Origin: Diabrotica undecimpunctata | Taxonomy: Eukaryota > Arthropoda > Insecta > Coleoptera > Chrysomelidae | DNA length: 64,000 nucleotides | NCBI RefSeq assembly: GCF_040954645.1 | Contig: NC_092807.1 | Location: 52,481,481-52,545,480, forward strand | Reading direction: 5' to 3' | Shown: piece after piece, positions 1-10,786 of the stretch | Position numbering within the stretch: the stretch's first letter is position 1 | How the letters are laid out: each line of letters opens with the position of its first letter | Notes under the pieces: model-generated | What the model saw: only the letters and a program-made list of their open reading frames with translations | Told to the model about the DNA's origin: nothing | The model's database searches: none | Translations under genes and position numbers: made by a program

Positions 1-29
1 GGACAGGCTAAAATGCTTTCAACACACTG

Positions 30-420
30 AAAATAGTATTCTGTAGCAGGGTCATTACAATTCCTTTAAAGATAAGGCTTCTGAGATGCTACGTGTTCTC
101 CGTATTATTTTATGCGTTCGAGGCTTGGACATTTAGGAAAATTATACGGATTGGAAGCTTGGAGTATTACGAATAAGTTGGGTGGATAAAGTCACGAATG
201 TCGAGGTGCTGAGAAAAATGGGAAACGAGAAAGAGGTTTCAAAGATTATTAAAATTAGAAAATTGCAGTATCTGGGACTTGTAATAAGAAGAGAGCGTTA
301 TAAATTGTTGCAATTAATAATACAAGAAAGAATATAGGGTAAAACGAGTGGTGGAACACTTCTGCCGATCTCTTGAATCGAAATGAAAATGAAAGATTAA
401 TCTACTACCGAAACTCACAT
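30..420 (+). pseudogene. LINE reverse transcriptase, degenerate C-terminal fragment
   Basis: The plus strand reads LRCYVFSVLFYAFEAWTF near 80-140, then a run like ISWVDKVTNVEVLRKMGNE and LGLVIRRERYKLLQLIIQE. These are the post-catalytic thumb and C-terminal signatures of insect LINE reverse transcriptases (YGxExWT, VLRRM, YLGH, LLQLIxxGK). The same signatures recur in the better copy at 45441-46539, so the two are probably one family. Stops and small shifts break the frame and the catalytic YADD part is absent. This is a dead 5'-truncated copy downstream of the host gene's third recognisable exon. Confidence 0.7.
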
Positions 421-1246
421 AACCGCATACGTCGAGCGGTCACGTTTCACTTGGATTTTGAAAGAAAGGACGAGTGAGGAATGTGTACGTTCGGCCTATT
501 TGACCGATGCGGCAGTGAACCTGTTAAAGTAGTAAGTACTTGGAGATCCGTAAACAATATTTTTTAGTCATTGTGTCATGACTTTTTAGAACATCCGAAC
601 TGGAAATTGGAGATTTCAGCTCTAAAAACAAATTGGACAATTTAATGCAGTATGTGTGTATAGTGATCTCATAGACGATTCACACAGCCGGCGGCCGATA
701 CTTCTGATTTTGAGGATCAATAAAAACAAGAGAAAAAAGCATTGTACTTGTTGGGAAAAAAGCCCTCATCAAGTCCTAACGTTTCAATAGAAAAATAAAA
801 TACATTTATCACTCCTCCGGGCAAAAATCATAAGCAAGTGCGGTTGATATATTGATCACCACCTTCCGGATCAAAGATCTGCACACATGTGGTAATTAAT
901 AAATAAGAGCTCAAAATATGACAATTAACTATCTCAAAAGAATTAAGTTAAATCTGTGTGGGTACCAGGACATAAAGAAAAAAGCTGTCTCACTGTTATG
1001 CACCATACTTAAGATTTGAGCTAATAAGTTTGAAATTAAAATTTCTGACTGACCGCGTTCAAACCCTGAACCTCGTAATCTACACACATCGAAGTGTGCT
1101 TTGCAGTCAACCGATTTATTAAGTCAATTTTTTATATTCTTTAATTGATTTTACGTTGGTAAGATTCAAGAAAATTTTTCAGATTCAAGAAGACTTTTTC
1201 CTAAACTAAATGATAGAAAAATCATGTTATTAACTAATATACTTAC
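421..1246. other. Intron sequence, nothing recognised
   Basis: AT-rich sequence with no long reading frame. It follows the donor site of the Ig exon at 1247-1351 on the minus strand, so it is read as the start of the next intron of that gene. No repeat ends or coding similarity were recognised by eye. Confidence 0.5.
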
Positions 1247-1351
1247 TGAACTTCCATGATAACCTTCCGTCACCTAAAACTTTGCACTGTATTCTTAACT
1301 TTTCTTCTTCGACTACATTGATGTTTGCGGGTACTTTGACAAGCACCTGCC
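1247..1351 (-). CDS. Host Ig-superfamily gene, exon C (start of second Ig domain)
   Basis: On the minus strand a TTTTTACAG acceptor precedes 105 nt that translate to 34 full codons, followed by the donor GTAAGTATAT. The peptide contains QVLVKVPANINVVEEEKL, then RIQCKVLGDGRLSWKF: the B-strand Cys and, ten residues later, the C-strand Trp of an Ig fold. Two leading bases complete an Arg codon with the single base left by exon 7219-7397, and one base is left over at the end, so both splice junctions are phase 1, as is usual between Ig domains. The linker-Ig2 pattern resembles insect basigin-like proteins, but the name is a guess; Ig superfamily is firm. The domain continues past the window edge. 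Confidence 0.85.
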
Positions 1352-2289
1352 CTGTAAAAAATATTTGGATTTACACGATTTTGGTATCAAATAAACTATA
1401 TGAAATATAAATGTTAATACAAGTTTTATACTGTAATTAAGAGGTACAACTTCAATTGGGAGATTTTTTTCTATGTTAAGCTCTAAAGATTTATCTGAAT
1501 CATTAAAGTTTATCTATTTTGCAAACCAAATATTTGGTTTGCAAAAGCATTGATTGTCTAGGTCGACGAAGGGCAATGGTCGACCTTACATATTTTTACT
1601 GACAATGCATAAATCATCTAATTCTGTACCTAATCAGTGTATCTAAAGACTGGTGCGTCTGTTTTATGCCTCTGAAATACATTTCAATATCGATTTTCTT
1701 TTATATTCCAAATAAGCCCAGGTTAATTGATATTGTGAATGCACTATTCGAGTGGTCGAATTAACCCTTATTTGAAAGATCTTCCAGGAAAAGTAAAATT
1801 ATCAGCTGCTGAAAATTCATAGCTGTATTCGCGAAGCACATCCTGAACTAATACGGAAGGAGGTTTGACCATTAGAAATTTGAACTTCACGAAGGCCGAT
1901 TTTTTCCTCTGATGAACACCGAATGAAAAATTCTGCGTTCGCGGTGAAAACTCATCAAAACATTTGGAGATGTAGTGACGAGTAACGACTCGCAATTTTT
2001 TAATAAAATCTAATACGGTATTTTAGAAAATATTTCTTTTAAAATATAGAAATATTCTTACATTATCATTAGAAGCACATTATTAATGGAATATAAAAAT
2101 ACAAAAAATGTTTTAGGACAATACTAGAAATAACTAAGATATTTTGCTCCCCTCAGATCCAGAGGTCTATTTAATTTTTCTTTAAGCCCTGGCGTATTTA
2201 TTCGAGAATATATCGATATAATTTGATTCGTTGAGTTATTTTTACCATAGGATTTTTAAAATAGGATATCAAAAGCTAATTCCAAAATT

Positions 2290-2381
2290 CCAGATGGAGA
2301 AGAAGAAACATGGATATGGAATAACAGCCAAAGACAATTATTAGTAAAAGATAAAAATGTAAAACTAAAATAAAGGGATCC

Positions 2382-2473
<92 letters not shown>

Positions 2474-2560
2474 GGAACTTTGAATGTAAGAGGATCTTCA
2501 GAAAGGAAAATTAAAACACTTAATCGAAGAATACAAAAAATATAAATTCGAAATTTCAGA
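2290..2560 (+). pseudogene. LINE 5' region and start of APE endonuclease, interrupted
   Basis: Before a (TA)n tract the plus strand reads KKKHGYGITAKDN, and after it GTLNVRG, then (one frame change) KHLIEEYKKYKFEIS. This is the start of an APE-type endonuclease of an insect LINE; a matching stretch (KHLVDECKKYKFEIVALQE) occurs at the minus-strand LINE at 62890-64000. The frame stops dead where the foldback element begins near 2570, and LINE sequence resumes near 3690, so both pieces are probably one copy split by the foldback element. Confidence 0.55.
2385..2469. repeat. (TA)n microsatellite
   Basis: About 85 bp of uninterrupted TA dinucleotides inside the LINE 5' region. Confidence 0.98.
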
Positions 2561-2574
2561 GAATATGCATGCTA

Positions 2575-3495
2575 AGAATATGATTAGCACTTTTTGTATA
2601 GAATGAACCGTTCTCTCAGAAACAACGCTTTGAGTGACCGGCGATTTTAAATGTCAGTTACGCGAGCGCAATCAATTTTAAAATACAATTTCAACAAAAA
2701 TCAAAATGCGTTCTAAAGGTGCAGCTTCCGTATAAATTTTTTGTATTTTAGCGCAAATGAAGTCAGCTTTTATAAAGCGATAAATAAATAAACGTTCAAT
2801 TTTGGCCATTTTTATGATTCTCAAAAATCAATGAAATTTATCACTTTCATTTACCGGTCGGAGTGGAATTTCCATTGTTAGAGCCTAATCTTAAAAACCT
2901 AAAAGCACGAAATTTCGGTTTGGATTTTTTTCAACGAATATGAGCTATTTGAAATATGCCTAAAAATCGCTGAATTTAAACTTTCACATTACAAAAGATC
3001 TAAAACTGCCTCTTTTCAATTACACAAATACGTTTTTCAAAACTACATAATTACAGCTACAAATTCCACTCAATACCGTCTTCGTGGAGGCATTTCCCGT
3101 GACGTGCGATGGTTTGTAATAAAAAGTTTAAATTCTGATTTTTTAAGGCATATTTCAAATAGCTCAGATTTGTTGCCAAAATTTGCTCAAAATCTAAATT
3201 TCATGTTATAAGTAGGTTTTGAAGATTAGGCTCTAAGAATGGAGATTCCACTACGACCGGTCAATGAAAGTGATAAATTTTATTAATCTTATGAAAATCA
3301 CAAAAAAATCACAACGTTTATTTATCAACACCTTTATAAAAAACTGACTTCATTTGCGGCAAAACAAAAACAAATATACGAAACCTAACCTCTTTACCTT
3401 TAAAACGCATTTTGATTTTTGTCGATAGGACACTCTGATCAAAAAACATTCTACACAAAAAGTGCTAATAATTCTTTTTGTTCGAAATTATCTCA
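2575..3495. mobile_element. Foldback (long inverted repeat) element
   Basis: The left arm (about 2575-2960) reappears as its reverse complement in the right arm (about 3145-3490). Matched blocks include ATTAGCACTTTTTGT with ACAAAAAGTGCTAAT, TGAGCTATTTGAAATATGCC with GGCATATTTCAAATAGCTCA, and TTAGAGCCTAATCTT with AAGATTAGGCTCTAA. The centre is near 3050. No transposase frame is present, so this is a non-autonomous foldback or MITE-like element. One arm with its outer flank occurs again at 27480-28060, showing a dispersed family. The flank 3500-3670 also belongs to that shared unit. Confidence 0.8.
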
Positions 3496-4097
3496 CTACA
3501 TTTTTTATTTGAAACATTTTTTCGACGGCGTACTGACTCCTGGTAAATCGGTTCCCCCCCTCTTCGTAGGGCGTTTTAGGTTGTAGCCAGGGGTAGGAGT
3601 GGTAAACTTTTTCCATCTTTTTTAGGGTTTGAAGATTGACATTCTCAAGAAAATTTAGAAATTTCTTTGACCACTGGACTACTAAACCTGTTAGACTACT
3701 ATCAGAAGAACAAAAGAATATAAAAGAATGTTATCAGAGAATTAGATAATATTGCAGAAAATGGAAATATGGAACGAACATGGATGCAAATAAAAGTATG
3801 CATGACAAAAGCGGCGCAAACCAATAAGTAACAGAAATATAAAAGACGAATACAAAAAATGGTTCTATGATAAATGTAAAATAGAAATAAACGAACAAAT
3901 AAATTAATATTGAAAATCATACAAGAAAACCACGAGAGATAAAGAGAAAATATAAACGAGCCATAGGAATCATAAGATCAAAGAACAGAAAATATAATGA
4001 AGATAAATTAAAATACATAGAGGAAAGCTTAAAAAAAACTGCCATTATACCACAACTGCAGAACAATAGCGATATTATAATGTTACATATAAAATAC

Positions 4098-4532
4098 TGT
4101 TACGATAAATTCTGACCCAAAACCGTAAACATTTTTTATTACTAATATTCTCATTCATTCACGTATTTTCTAGGTAATGCCTACCTGACACACGATAGGT
4201 CCCCCTCCGTTATAAAAACAACAATCGAACTTTCTGGAGACGAGCCGATGTAAACATACCAGTTTTGAGACCAATTCGCCGCTCGGTCTAGTCCAGAAGG
4301 CCATCGACTTTTCTAGTCTAACGGTATTGGGTATATAACAGGACTTTTTGGAGAAAACAGGCAGTCAAAAAAGAAGCTCGCGCTCGCGTTTAAATTGTAA
4401 CGTCCGATAGATAAATTATGTAATTATTAGTCAAATAAATTGTTGTACAGTGGTTTAATAAATTGATATAAATTATCGTATTTTAGTAAATTAAAATAAG
4501 AACAATAAATTAGAATTAATAAAGACATAACA
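4098..4532 (+). mobile_element. Solo LTR of an LTR retrotransposon
   Basis: A 435 bp unit begins TGTTACGATAAA and ends AGACATAACA (TG...CA), and is flanked by the direct repeat ATAC (4094-4097 and 4533-4536). The ends and the 4 bp duplication are as in Ty3/Gypsy-type LTRs. There are no gag-pol genes beside it, so it is the product of LTR-LTR recombination. Orientation is set by the internal TATA box at 4332. Confidence 0.75.
4331..4340 (+). promoter_or_regulatory. TATA box of the solo LTR
   Basis: GTATATAACA lies 234 bp into the LTR, followed about 50 bp on by a GC-richer stretch (GAAGCTCGCGCTCGCG), the usual place for a U3/R promoter. Inferred from position; no transcript evidence. Confidence 0.4.
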
Positions 4533-5639
4533 ATACTTAAAAAATAAGCTATCTTAAACAATAGATAATGAAATTAGAGAATATCAATACAGTGGCTCTA
4601 TTCATCGACTTTTAAGAGAGCAAAACGGAAAGAAATTTACAAAGCACTACGTGCAATATTTATAAACAAAACATTAATAAGATAAGTTATAATACTAATA
4701 ATAAACAGAAGATAAGATGGAAGTTAGAAATATTTTATCACACTGGGGAGGAGAAAGCGGGAATTACCATTAACGGAAAATTAATTAACAACATACGATA
4801 TGAATATCACATGTAATCATTGCAACGAGCATAGAAAACCTACAACATCTAATCGAAAGATTAACGTAAGAATAGTGTTAGATGTGAATTACTATAAACG
4901 CCCAAAAAAAAAACGGAATATATGCTAATCACAAAAAAAAACAGAAAATATGCACTACATATTGACAATAAATGGTAACGCGATGGAACAAGTAGAAATA
5001 TTTCAGTAATTGGGAACATTGATCAATGAAACCAATGATCATATCGCAGAAATAAACAGGCGATTAGAGATTGCCAGAGCAGCATTTATACGAATAAAGA
5101 AAGTCCTAACGTGCAGAAATGTTAATTTGGAAATCAGATTGCCTACTATTTGATGTTATACATTTTCAAGATTATTATATGGAGCTGAGTATTAAAAATA
5201 TCATGTACAGATAGAATTACAGATAAAGAAGTACTGGCGTGGGTTGGTAAAGAAACTGAACTAATCACCGCTATACGGTGAGAGGATGAGAGGACCAAAA
5301 TATGACATTTTGAAACACATAATACAGGGAAAGATTCAAGGAAGATCTGTTGGCCGAAGGCAGAATTCTTGGTTAAAGAATCTGCGTGATTGGTATCAAT
5401 GTAGATCAACTGATTTGTTTAGAGATTGCCAACCTCCGTAGGGAGATAGCTCTAGAAGCAGAAGAAGAGGATCCACGGTAATTACTATCTTTCAGTATCC
5501 TTCTGGAGATTAGTCCGAGAAGCCGAAATCAACAGGTCAAGACTTATATATCAACGAAAACACCAATTACAAAAAAGAATTAAAAGAAATAACAAAATTA
5601 TTAGAAACGCGCGGCCACACGTAACCAGGATGGAAACGC

Positions 5640-5890
5640 AACACCTAGAAATCGTGTGCCACAAATGAATTTGTCGGTTCAAAGTCCAGATTTGAACCCG
5701 ATTGAGCATGTTTGGGACCAACTCAAAAGAAGAGTAAGAAACAGAATACCTACTCCAATAAATCGTGAGTAGCTCCAGTTGACGCTCATGGAAGAATGGT
5801 AAGCTTTTCCTCAAGACAAAATCTAGAATTTGAACAATTTAATTCCGAGTCGAATGAGGAGTGTAATTCAAAATAGAGGTGGTAATACAG
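5640..5890 (+). pseudogene. Tc1-like transposase, C-terminal fragment
   Basis: The plus strand reads LSVQSPDLNPIEHVWDQLKRR, then PTPINRE (stop) LQLTLMEEW and IPSRMRSVIQNRGGNTE. This is the end of a Tc1-family DDE transposase: SPDLNPIEHVWD carries the third catalytic acidic region and the SMRRRxxAVIxxxGGxT tail is typical. The DNA-binding half and first two Asp are absent. It lies directly behind the LINE tail at 5465. Confidence 0.85.
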
Positions 5891-6050
5891 AATCTTAAAT
5901 ATCACGACTTTATCGTAATTTTTAAAAAGAAAGCAGCAAAAATTACATTGTTAATTTTTGAATTTTTTTTTTTTGACATTTGTTACTTAAGAAATGGTTG
6001 CATACTGCTTTAGAACATATTCTTAAACGTTACGGAAATTTTTAATCGCA

Positions 6051-6054
<4 letters not shown>

Positions 6055-6097
<43 letters not shown>
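6055..6097. repeat. (TA)n microsatellite, left of a TIR element
   Basis: About 40 bp of TA repeats that end where the left terminal repeat (TGTTACGAGC) of the next element begins. Confidence 0.95.
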
Positions 6098-6098
<1 letters not shown>

Positions 6099-6738
6099 GT
6101 TACGAGCAATGTCCGAAATTGGACAATCCTAGCATTGTACAGAAAATCTTGTCCACTTCTAGCATTGTACCCCTTTACTGTACAATCTCCGAAATATATA
6201 TAATCGTCGGACTTTGTATAAAAGAATTGCTGTACAATGTTCGAATTTCAATAAGTAGCCATGCGTCAGTTTGAGATAATATATCAGATATCGATTCATA
6301 TCGATTTTTACGATTATTCCCCATTTGTTATTAACGACAAAAAAACATCAATTGAGGTTATAAATCCATAATTAATCAGCGTTTTTGATTTCTGAATTTG
6401 TAGAATTAAATTATTTTAAATTATCATACATAGGTATCTCTTGAAAATCTAAGATGTTTTACAAACATCTTCCCTATATTATAGTGATGTATCTATCTCT
6501 TGAAGCTATGAAATATTTCACTAACATACTAACAATATCTCTATTTTAGAACAATTTCTTCTTCGATTCGATTTTTGATTTGGTGTGTCGCTTGTCAATA
6601 ATAATCGATTCGAACCGATAAGCGTTTCGACAATTATTTTGATTATTTCGGACATTGTACAGTTTGGGGGTACAATGCTAGAAGTGGACAATAATTTCTG
6701 TACAATGTTAGGATTGTTCAATTTCGGGCTTTGCTCGT

Positions 6739-6741
<3 letters not shown>
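6098..6741. mobile_element. Non-autonomous TIR element inserted in a (TA)n tract
   Basis: Left end TGTTACGAGCAATGTCC and right end (reverse complement) TGTTACGAGCAAAGCCC are imperfect inverted repeats of roughly 75-90 bp (6098-6190 and 6650-6741). Both ends lie directly against TA repeats, so the element sits in a microsatellite. The TGTACAATG/CATTGTACA word is repeated several times inside. No coding capacity. Confidence 0.8.

Positions 6742-6829
<88 letters not shown>
6742..6829. repeat. (TA)n microsatellite, right of the TIR element
   Basis: About 88 bp of TA dinucleotides between the element's right end and a LINE fragment. Confidence 0.98.
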
Positions 6830-6832
<3 letters not shown>

Positions 6833-6838
6833 CACCAG

Positions 6839-6935
6839 TGAAACATGGACGATGAACAAATCCGAGAAAGTTATGCTTCAATTGTGTGAAAGAAAACCTA
6901 TCAGAAAAAAATTTGGAGAAAGCTATGGTTGGAGC
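6839..6935 (+). pseudogene. LINE reverse transcriptase thumb fragment
   Basis: About 30 codons read SETWTMNKSEKVMLQL, then CERKPIRKKFG. This is the xSETWTxxKxxExxLxxxERKILRKIFG signature after the RT catalytic core of insect LINEs. It starts at the (TA)n tract and similarity ends after about 95 bp. Confidence 0.75.
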
Positions 6936-7218
6936 ATATCGAAAGGCTTTTCAGATGAGGAGTTTCTCCCCTGTAATAATATTGTCAAAACACTTTTACA
7001 TAAGGATTCTTGTACTGGGTTAGTGGTTGATCCCGGAAACAGTCTCACTATTGATTGAACCATTCAGGGTGGCTCAATTTAAGCATTACAGGTTTTTTTA
7101 CCACTTCATACATTTCTTCACCTTATCTGTTCTTCACCTGTTCTCATTACCGCCTATCATGGCGTGCCAAAAGTTATCTGGATTGAAAATTGAAAGAATA
7201 TAAATTTTTTTAACTTAC

Positions 7219-7397
7219 TTGTCACTCTAATTTCAGCATATACTTCGTCTGGTTTGCCTGGATTTGCAACACACTTATAGATACCAGCAAATTCGTCTCT
7301 TGTGTCTGACACTGTCAATGTGACAATACCGTTAGCGTAAGATGATTTTATATTTTTAAGGCTTTCTATCTTCGTTACCTCGACATCATTTTTCCTC
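7219..7397 (-). CDS. Host Ig-superfamily gene, exon B (end of first Ig domain)
   Basis: A minus-strand TTTATTTTAG acceptor, 179 nt and the donor GTAAGTTAAA enclose 59 full codons. The peptide has RKNDVEVTKIESL, then GIVTLTVSDTRDEFAGIYKC and VANPGKPDEVYAEIRVT: the D-x-x-A-G-x-Y-x-C motif of the F strand and a G strand, i.e. the second half of an Ig domain. Its first base completes the TGG (Trp) left by exon 56567-56669 and its last base starts the Arg codon finished in exon 1247-1351. After splicing the two Cys are 55 residues apart, normal for an I-set or C2 domain. No stop in frame; clearly under coding constraint compared with the surrounding transposon debris. Confidence 0.88.
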
Positions 7398-7541
7398 CTA
7401 AAATAAAAAAAAATGCTATAGTTTTTTGAGTTCGATCATAAGAGGTAACTTTTAATATCAAACATGTAAAAAATTTATATATTGGCATCAGCAACGGGAA
7501 ACATTGTTGAATAGAATATCTGAACTGTCCTGGGGCATGTA

Positions 7542-8171
7542 CAGTCCATCTAATTTACAAACCGTTGCACGTCATCGGCGTCATAGCCCGTGACCTCACA
7601 TGATACCAACACGAAATATTTGGGCGGTAGGTGTGTTCTTTTTTAGAATCACTTTGCCGATTACACTGGCATTACAGCCACTAGACATATTTTATTATAT
7701 ACGCGTAGAACTAATATTTAAAGATTTCTATTAATGTTAACTTAAAGAAATAGACAACAATATGTTTCATTTAATTTGTATAAATGCATTATAAAGCGTT
7801 TTTTTGAAAAACATTTGTTCGGAACACACTATAACTGTAATCGAACGAAGGTGAAATTTTGGCATAAATTGGTAACACTTATTTGACAGTTGCGGTGTTG
7901 ACACTTTTTGTACTTTATTATTTTAAATGTTAAAGTGAATACCTCTTGTTTTATATTTTTACCTATTTAATAAAATCTGTTCTTTTTAGAACAAAATTAG
8001 TGTGTTTTATTTCAAAAATATCACGTAAGAATTTAAATAGTCGTTGTAAAGAGTATAATAATAATTATGTGACCTTTTTAATTTAAAATGGATTCAGGAT
8101 TTTTTTTATACTTTGGCAACTATGTCAACTTCGATCTCTGACGTGCAACGGTTTGTAAATTAGATGGACTG
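7542..8171. mobile_element. MITE with perfect 33 bp terminal inverted repeats
   Basis: The ends CAGTCCATCTAATTTACAAA... and its exact reverse complement ...TTTGTAAATTAGATGGACTG pair perfectly over 33 bp (7542-7574 and 8139-8171), each flanked by TA. A CAGT start and TA target duplication point to the Tc1/mariner superfamily. The 630 bp interior has no transposase, so it is a non-autonomous element. It lies only about 145 bp before the acceptor of exon 7219-7397. Confidence 0.88.
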
Positions 8172-8174
8172 TAT

Positions 8175-9540
8175 GTGTATGTATCAATGGCGCGTTCAGT
8201 ATGAATTATTTTGGCTGAGTGAAAGCGTGTCTGTAAGATTAGTTAACATTTACCATTGTGAAATTTCAAATAAAGTGAAGAACGATATAAGAAAACTGAT
8301 AATCGACGATATTCTTTCTTATATAACTTGAGTCATCGCAAGTACAGCGTCAGTTAAAGAAAATATGAAAATTAAATTAGTTTATTCTTAAGTAAAAACT
8401 GCTTTCATTGTCTATTTTTTTAAGTGTTTAAATTTGTAAAAAACCTTAGTTTTTTTTCTTTTTAAATTTATTGGGTGCACAGGAAAACGGTTACTTTTTG
8501 TATTATTTCCACATAATCAATTTTTTTTAAATAGAAATGCTAATATAGCTAATTCTTCAACGTAAAAGTTTTCAAACATATTTTAAGCAGGTAGCTACGA
8601 TTGCATTCGAAGTTTTAGTTTCGTCATCGAAGAACGATATAACCGTTCTTATCGAAGATAGCAAAAAAATTTATGTACTTGCAAAAATGATAGACAACTT
8701 TATTTAACACTGCATACAGATCCAATATTTGCCTTATTAAGTGGATAATGTGAACACCGGAAAAAGTTTCCCCATTTTAATGTTTTATTGTCCATGTGAA
8801 TTAGTGGTGTGCTTCTGTTTTTAATGATTTTCTGTTGTAAAATTTAATATTATAATCTTAACCGACCGCCGGTTAATAAATATCTCTCTTAATAATCAAT
8901 GTCTTTATAAAACAATTTAATCACTATATATATAATTATACCTTAAAGATAACATAAATAAATAAACATATATTAATAAATAACAAAAACAAACACAATA
9001 GTCTCAGTATACATTTCAAACAATCTGTCCGTTCTACTTTTTTTATCTTCTCCTCAAGATACTGCCGATAAATCGATGTGTGCAGTGAGGAATTTTCCCC
9101 GCCAACAATAACCTGGCCTAATCAAGTTGATAATATACATACTTTAGACCACTTACTGTTTATCGTTATGTATGTACAGTTATAATAAATACACTTATAC
9201 CATATAAATATACTGAGATAGACTTAGTATTGGCATAATTTATATTTGATAGCCTACATAATATAACAACTATAACATTTCTTTTTTAGCGGTTAATTAA
9301 CCTTAATCGGGCATCCGGCGACGGTCTGAAATTGTAGATCCCGAAAGCGGTCGTCCAAGCTACAATAAAACCAATTGTGATTAAGTCTTTACTATTTTTA
9401 CTTTTTCAAAATTGACTTTTATGTGCAAACAATTTATAATTTAACTATATAAGAATACAGAAATCAGAGAAAAACCTGGAAACAAGATAACAACAGGCTT
9501 TCATAAAGCTAATGATCTCATCAGGGATGTTCTGTCTAAC
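8175..9540. other. Intron sequence without recognised features
   Basis: AT-rich. The parts around 8850-8890 and 9290-9370 (CCGGTTAATAAA; CGGTTAATTAACCTTAATCGG) look like old LTR or transposon end sequence but no complete structure could be defined. Confidence 0.4.
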
Positions 9541-9544
9541 CTAC

Positions 9545-9990
9545 ATCGATGGAAGGCAACCGTATATACGTATTTCTGACTATTGGTCGTCTTCAGTACG
9601 GTGCAGCCAAGTTAGAAAAGGAGCATATTAACTTGGGAAAGGATCACTACAGGAGCAAGGCAACCAATTTGTGGCATTAGAGTTAAAACTGTAGACGTAC
9701 TGAAGACGACCAATAGTCAGAAATACGTATATACGTTTGCCTTCCATCGATATACCATTTTTGGTTATCTTTTTGCGAGACATGCCATTACTTTTTACTT
9801 TTAATATTCACTCGCATTATCCTTTTCCATTTGTTTTAAACGTTTCAACGTTTGGCATTCCTTTCCCCAGATAGCTGTAGCTTCCTGCGTGGTTGGTGTT
9901 AGTTGTTGCCCTGGAAACCATCAGGGTTTTGTAACTCTAATGCCACAAATTGGTTGCATTGCCCTGTAGTTATTCTTTCCCAAGTTAATA
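9545..9990. repeat. Two interleaved inverted repeats (Penelope-type end sequence)
   Basis: GGAAGGCAACCGTATATACG ... CTTCAGTACG (9551-9600) returns inverted at 9697-9745, and ACTTGGGAAAGGATCACTAC ... GAGTTA (9634-9686) returns inverted at about 9925-9985. The first pair contains the CTGAAGA-stem-GAAA motif in both orientations, which links it to the Penelope-type ends elsewhere in the window. No coding. Confidence 0.7.
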
Positions 9991-10033
9991 CTTGGGATAC
10001 TTTTATACTTTATAATACTTTATAATACTTTTA

Positions 10034-10036
<3 letters not shown>

Positions 10037-10105
<69 letters not shown>
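10037..10105. repeat. (TA)n microsatellite
   Basis: About 69 bp of TA dinucleotides next to a Penelope-type fragment. Confidence 0.98.
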
Positions 10106-10108
<3 letters not shown>

Positions 10109-10601
10109 AACTCTTAAATATTGGGGAAATCTGCAAGAAATACTCTAATGTGTATCAATTGTTTCGCCGAACGTTTTCGCCAAAGAGAATTAATTTGGCT
10201 TCTTCAGGGCTGAAAGAGAATAAATTATAATTAGCTACCATATATTATCTATTAAAACATTATTGATCTTACCGTAACTTAGAATTGTAGAGTTAGAATA
10301 TTAAAAAACTTTGCTAGTAACATAGTGGTGTTTTTTGTTACTATGTGCAAAAAAAAGTTTTTTATAAGGATTGAAATGTATGGTAGCTTCGAACTTGACA
10401 CGTAAAGGCTTACCCAAGGTTAATCGAAAAACCCAATGCAACTACATTTAAAAGGAGGTAATTCTTTGAATTGTCGGCAATAACTAAATTTTTGATTTTT
10501 AGATAGTTAAAAGTGAGGTTCTGTTTAAGCCAGAACGCAAGCGCTGACAACTTCATTATTAGTTCGTATGAATCTTTATGTCATTAAGGTTCATTGGTAT
10601 A

Positions 10602-10603
<2 letters not shown>
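10106..10603 (-). mobile_element. Penelope-type terminal fragment with a hammerhead-like motif
   Basis: On the minus strand 10161-10208 reads CTGAAGAAGCCAAA..., a loop, TTTGGC, then GAAAACGTTCGG. This is the same CTGAWGA-N-stem-GAAAACGTT arrangement found at the ends of the full Penelope copies. The fragment sits between two (TA)n tracts and has no reading frame. Assignment rests on the motif and context only. Confidence 0.45.

Positions 10604-10671
<68 letters not shown>
10604..10671. repeat. (TA)n microsatellite at the 3' end of Penelope copy 1
   Basis: About 68 bp of TA repeats directly abutting the 3' end (ACTGAAACCA on the minus strand) of the Penelope-like element. Confidence 0.98.
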
Positions 10672-10673
<2 letters not shown>

Positions 10674-10738
10674 TTTCAGTTGTTTTCCGGGTTTGACTCC
10701 GCGTTAAATATTTTTGGTTTTTAGAAAAACCATTGTTT

Positions 10739-10786
10739 TGACGACGTTTCGGCAAGGTCACACTTGCCATTGTCAAGTCAGATTCT
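10739..10786 (-). ncRNA. Hammerhead-like structural motif, end of Penelope copy 1
   Basis: Minus strand: TTGACAATGGCAAG, loop TGTGAC, CTTGCC, GAAACGTCGTC. A 6 bp stem is followed by GAAAC, as in a hammerhead stem II followed by GAAA. Penelope-like elements are known to carry hammerhead motifs, but the upstream CUGAUGA box is imperfect here (TTGACAA), so activity is uncertain. It overlaps the stop codon of the ORF. Confidence 0.4.

Larger units (their letters stand above)
3690..5465 (+). pseudogene. LINE reverse transcriptase relic, split by a solo LTR
   Basis: Heavily decayed plus-strand LINE. Short readable pieces occur in order: the lysine-rich linker upstream of RT, VALFIDF near 4595 (RT motif A region), a thumb-like stretch, and a C-terminal part ending near 5440 in the usual 'ANLRR..LEAEEE' tail with an AG-rich (AGAAGAAGAGG) 3' end. 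Many stops. A 435 bp solo LTR is inserted in it at 4098-4532. Probably continuous with the endonuclease fragment at 2290-2560. Confidence 0.6.
1352..7218 (-). other. Intron of the Ig-superfamily gene, about 5.9 kb
   Basis: Bounded on the minus strand by the GTAAGT donor after exon 7219-7397 and the TTTTTACAG acceptor before exon 1247-1351; splice phase 1 on both sides. It holds LINE relics, a foldback element, a solo LTR, a Tc1 fragment and a TIR element, listed separately. The piece 1352-2290 shows nothing recognisable; a 75-codon open frame at 1768-1995 has no family features. Confidence 0.75.

Noticed and set aside
6521..6859. 112-codon minus-strand frame rich in Ile-Tyr
   Set aside because: It is translation through the (TA)n tract; such frames at 10591, 15070, 15139 and 49880 are rejected for the same reason.
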